Origin: Adiantum capillus-veneris
Taxonomy: Eukaryota > Streptophyta > Polypodiopsida > Polypodiales > Pteridaceae
Length of the DNA stretch: 64,000 nt
Direction of reading: 5' to 3'
Assembly (NCBI GenBank): GCA_014529385.2
Contig: CM043942.1
Span: forward strand, 108,701,141 to 108,765,140
This document shows positions 61,317-64,000 of this stretch, in pieces. Every line of letters starts with the position of its first letter. Within the stretch, counting starts at the first letter, position 1. A model generated the notes under the pieces. It was given only the letters and a program-made list of their open reading frames with translations, was not told the DNA's origin and did not search any database. Made by a program: the position numbers and the translations under genes.

Positions 61317-64000
61317 ATGGATTCCGCCAAGTCATCAGCAACAAAGAGAAAAAGACCGACAATCAAAGATGCTCTTGCAGAAGCAGAACCCTTTGACATT
61401 CCAGCAGAAACCCTCAAGCCAACCAAAACTTGGGTGGAGGAAGCAGTACTGGAACAAGAGGGAATAAAGATCTACCAGGGGACTTTCAGAGATCCTCAAG
61501 GGCAAGCGGTGGATATACCGATGATCCCACAAGAATTGGTGGATTATAGCAGGTCAGAGAACATCAGCAGGTACCTGGAAAGGGCAGACTTGCACAGATT
61601 CTTCACCTCGAGACCATCAGGTGTAGATACAAGAAGAGTGTATGAGTTGGCAACCTCCATTCAGAAGGATGGGAAAGCCACATTGACAGCAATAGATGGA
61701 GAGAAAGTAGAGGTACAGATCACTCCACAACTCATTGCAGATGCATTGAAGCTGCACAACAAAGGGAGCTCTGTCAGGGAAAGAAGGGAGGCTATAGAGG
61801 TTTATGGGTCCAAGAAACAGAATGCAACTTATGGAGATATGGCAGACCAAAGAGCGGCAACCCTTTGCCGACTGTACAACCAATTTCTCCATATTTGCAG
61901 TAAAAGACCGCAAAAGTATACGACACTGCCCCATGCCATTGCAACTACCATCACATGGGCATTGAAGAGCAATATGCCAAAAGAGGTGAATTACGCTCAA
62001 CACATCCACGAGCAAGTAATTGCCATGCACAACGAGAAGCCAAAGTATATACGAGGAGCTGAAGTTCTGACAAGAATAGCTTATGAAGCTATTGGAGCCA
62101 GAGATCAATGGCCAAAAGTTCCCTCCCAGAATGAGTGGCTTAGAGAAGCCGATGAGGAGGAAGAACAGCCTGAAGTATCCAAGAGGGCGTCCACAAGAGC
62201 ACGCAGGAAACTAGAAATAGTTTCAGAACCTGAAGAGAATGTGGATGAGGCGCTTATGAAGAAAGCAAAGAAGAAGGTTGCTCCCAAGCAAACCAAAAGT
62301 CAGAAAGCGGCAAGAATGGAAAGACTGGTGGACGAGTTTAGAGCGGAAAGAGCTCTAAAGGGGGACTTTGAAGAAAAGTGGGTGCCAAATCCCACTAAAG
62401 TCGGAACTAGCTCAGCCAGGCCACATGTTGATCAATATGATCAATATATTAGAGCTTATGAGGAGTCAGAGGTTATATTGGAGCAGCAACCTGTCGAGCC
62501 ATACACTGAAGAGGAAGTACAGCTTTTCAAAGCTGAGCTGAAAAAGGACGACAAGGGGAAGAAGAAAGTAGATGAGTCTACTGAACCTCAAGAGAAAGAC
62601 GGGCAAGCAAACAAAGGGAAAGCCAAGATGACTGAGGACAATCAGCCCTCCTATACTGATGTACCAAGCCTAAAGAAGACGGAAATCATTGTGGAAGAGA
62701 CCACAGTAGAGATGGACACGGCTGATATGGAAAAGCCGGAGGCCGAGACCAAGGAAAAGGAGATAGATCCAATTCAGCAAAAGAAAAACGATTATGAGGA
62801 TCTGGTAGCGATAGGGTACACTAAAGAAGAGGCCCTTGAGGCAGTTTGTGGGATCACCCTACAAAGACAAGATGATCGGAGAGGGACGAAGGAAAAAACA
62901 AAGAGTACAAAAGAGAGTGAAGAGAAACTGGACGAGCAGAACGTACTAGAAGAGCCGAAGCCGTTGGAGGTGGTGGCAGAAAAAGCTTTAGAGTTGACAG
63001 ATGAAGATGAAAAAGACATGCACATGGTGCATGAACTGCTCAACAAGATCAAAGAAAGATCCAAGGCAAAGGAAGTGGAGATTGAGACAGCCAAACAAAG
63101 GGAAGCCGAGTTGCAGAGGAAATCAGAGGATGCTATGACTGAATCTGAAAGTCATAAAGCATCACTCTACGACGCTGAAAACGAGAGAGACGGCTTGATC
63201 CTCCAGCTAGCCGAGGCTTCAAGAGAAGTAACAAGTGCACAGGAAGCAAGGGAGCGGATGGAAGACAACTTGGAGGCGGCTAAAGATAAGTTCATTGAGC
63301 TAAGGGAAAGAGTCGAGCTCCAAGAAAGAACAATCACTAGACTCAGGACTACCCCTAGAGCTAGCAGAGCAAGAACCAAACAAGAGGGAGCTCTTGTACC
63401 AGCTCTGGAAGACCAGGTCCGAAGCTTACAAAGAGAGCTAAGATTAGAGCAAGTGCAAAGGTTGCACATTGCGGAGGGATCATTGGCAGCAGAGGAGAGG
63501 CTCACTTTAGAAAATCAAACACTAAGAACAGAGAATGAGACCCTCCGCAAACAGCTCCAAGATCTACAAGAGCAACAAAGAAGAGAGACAGAGACACCAC
63601 AAGAAGAATCAGGTGGAGCAGCCATAGAGCTACCAGAAACTGGAGAGGCAACCACAATTGAAGATCCAGCCCCAGTTCACGAGGTGGCCTCGACTTCAGG
63701 AATCTCTGAAGAAGAAGAACAAAGGCTCCATGACCAAATAGCAAAGTCAACAGAGGAGAGTGCCAAGGCGGAAATGGAATGGGAGAGGAGACTCCTAATC
63801 TCCATTAGACTTCAGGGATTAGACACAAAAGTGCTCCATGAAGATTGGATGCAACCCAGCCTGCCTTTCCCTTTGATGAAGTTTGAAGTGATAAAAACGA
63901 AAAAGAGAATAGAGGAGGAGCAGTATGTCGCTCTTTACGAAGGCGACATCACAAAAGAGGAACAATCAAAGAAGATTGTAGATTCGCAGCCTAGATGGAG
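61317..64000 (+). CDS. ORF3 of element F, at least 894 codons, open at the right edge
   Basis: ATG at 61317 in a good context (ATCCATGGA), preceded in phase by a stop at 61242; no stop to 64000. Residues 1-20 hold KRKRPTIKD, a likely nuclear signal. Residues about 20-270 form a globular domain shared with the D copy (YLERADLHRFFTSRPSGVD, VEVQITPQLIADALKLH) and continue with LPHAIATTITWALKSN and LTRIAYEAIGARDQWP. Then an acidic/basic disordered region follows. Residues about 492-512 (DYEDLVAIGYTKEEALEAV) resemble a ubiquitin-associated (UBA) helix bundle. Residues about 560-760 are a long heptad-rich coiled coil, broken near 680 by PRASRARTK. The N-terminal layout recalls plant-transposon-associated domains of unknown function. 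It is the best preserved frame of element F. Confidence 0.75.
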   Translation, partial: MDSAKSSATKRKRPTIKDALAEAEPFDIPAETLKPTKTWVEEAVLEQEGIKIYQGTFRDPQGQAVDIPMIPQELVDYSRSENISRYLERADLHRFFTSRPSGVDTRRVYELATSIQKDGKATLTAIDGEKVEVQITPQLIADALKLHNKGSSVRERREAIEVYGSKKQNATYGDMADQRAATLCRLYNQFLHICSKRPQKYTTLPHAIATTITWALKSNMPKEVNYAQHIHEQVIAMHNEKPKYIRGAEVLTRIAYEAIGARDQWPKVPSQNEWLREADEEEEQPEVSKRASTRARRKLEIVSEPEENVDEALMKKAKKKVAPKQTKSQKAARMERLVDEFRAERALKGDFEEKWVPNPTKVGTSSARPHVDQYDQYIRAYEESEVILEQQPVEPYTEEEVQLFKAELKKDDKGKKKVDESTEPQEKDGQANKGKAKMTEDNQPSYTDVPSLKKTEIIVEETTVEMDTADMEKPEAETKEKEIDPIQQKKNDYEDLVAIGYTKEEALEAVCGITLQRQDDRRGTKEKTKSTKESEEKLDEQNVLEEPKPLEVVAEKALELTDEDEKDMHMVHELLNKIKERSKAKEVEIETAKQREAELQRKSEDAMTESESHKASLYDAENERDGLILQLAEASREVTSAQEARERMEDNLEAAKDKFIELRERVELQERTITRLRTTPRASRARTKQEGALVPALEDQVRSLQRELRLEQVQRLHIAEGSLAAEERLTLENQTLRTENETLRKQLQDLQEQQRRETETPQEESGGAAIELPETGEATTIEDPAPVHEVASTSGISEEEEQRLHDQIAKSTEESAKAEMEWERRLLISIRLQGLDTKVLHEDWMQPSLPFPLMKFEVIKTKKRIEEEQYVALYEGDITKEEQSKKIVDSQPRW

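Larger units (their letters stand above)
46607..64000 (+). mobile_element. Element F: very large gypsy element with extra 3' cassette, open at window edge
   Basis: LTR (46607-47464), Asp-type primer site (47467), 1.5-kb leader with palindromes, gag and zinc knuckles, protease, RT, RNase H, two zinc segments, integrase, second retropepsin-like ORF with W-repeats, 2.6-kb spacer with palindromes, ORF3. No 3' LTR occurs before 64000, so the element exceeds 17.3 kb if ORF3 belongs to it. Element D supports that, because there ORF3 lies between the pol cassette and a polypurine tract plus LTR. Gag-pol contains about four frameshifts and three stops, while ORF3 is intact as far as seen. Confidence 0.65.

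Noticed and set aside
61617-63750. Several minus-strand open frames (Ser/Leu-rich) across 61.6-63.8 kb
   Set aside because: They are shadows of the long plus-strand ORF3, which has no stop up to the window edge and has a homologue in element D.
1-64000. tRNA or rRNA genes
   Set aside because: By eye I saw only primer-site complements of tRNA 3' ends (18 bases or fewer), no full cloverleaf or rRNA stretch. A tRNAscan-type search would settle it.

Overview
The window looks like nuclear DNA of a land plant with a large, repeat-rich genome. The evidence is indirect: several LTR retrotransposons with plant-type primer sites (initiator-Met-like and Asp-like), Ty1/copia and Ty3/gypsy polyproteins (including a Tat-like one with two RNase H domains), dispersed microsatellites, a 173-bp satellite, and no bacterial operon or viral genome. 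I found no host gene that I can name with confidence. Nearly every open frame belongs to a mobile element, and most are broken.

Layout. 1-893: right end of a minus-strand element (N1; A-rich leader, primer site, LTR) inserted in the left LTR of element A. 894-12135: element A, a minus-strand Tat-like gypsy element with extra ORFs before gag and an exact 1.9-kb internal tandem duplication. A sits in the 3' end of copia 1 (12136-16702, minus), which abuts a more decayed copia 2 (16740-18560, minus). 19181-33279: a decayed minus-strand gypsy element (D) split by a complete element E (22315-29172) with a 5-bp target duplication (CCTTC). 33280-36937: truncated plus-strand gypsy element C. 37006-43437: a gag-only LTR element with about 2.1-kb LTRs, sitting inside an older foldback sequence. 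43438-46606: microsatellites, a 173-bp satellite array and a duplicated coding fragment. 46607-64000 and beyond: element F, a very large plus-strand gypsy element that runs off the right edge.

The most interesting system is the family represented by F and its decayed relative D. Beyond gag-PR-RT-RNH-INT, both carry a second retropepsin-like ORF followed by tryptophan-rich repeats, then a long spacer, then a third ORF (ORF3). ORF3 starts with a conserved basic KRKRPT stretch; in F it is at least 894 codons long, with a UBA-like motif and coiled coil, and is still open at the window edge. F also carries nine copies of a 24-bp self-complementary sequence, in the leader before gag and in the spacer before ORF3, with similar spacing in both clusters. 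Both F and D have two integrase-type zinc-binding segments in series. These shared features suggest a lineage-specific 3' cassette rather than random debris.
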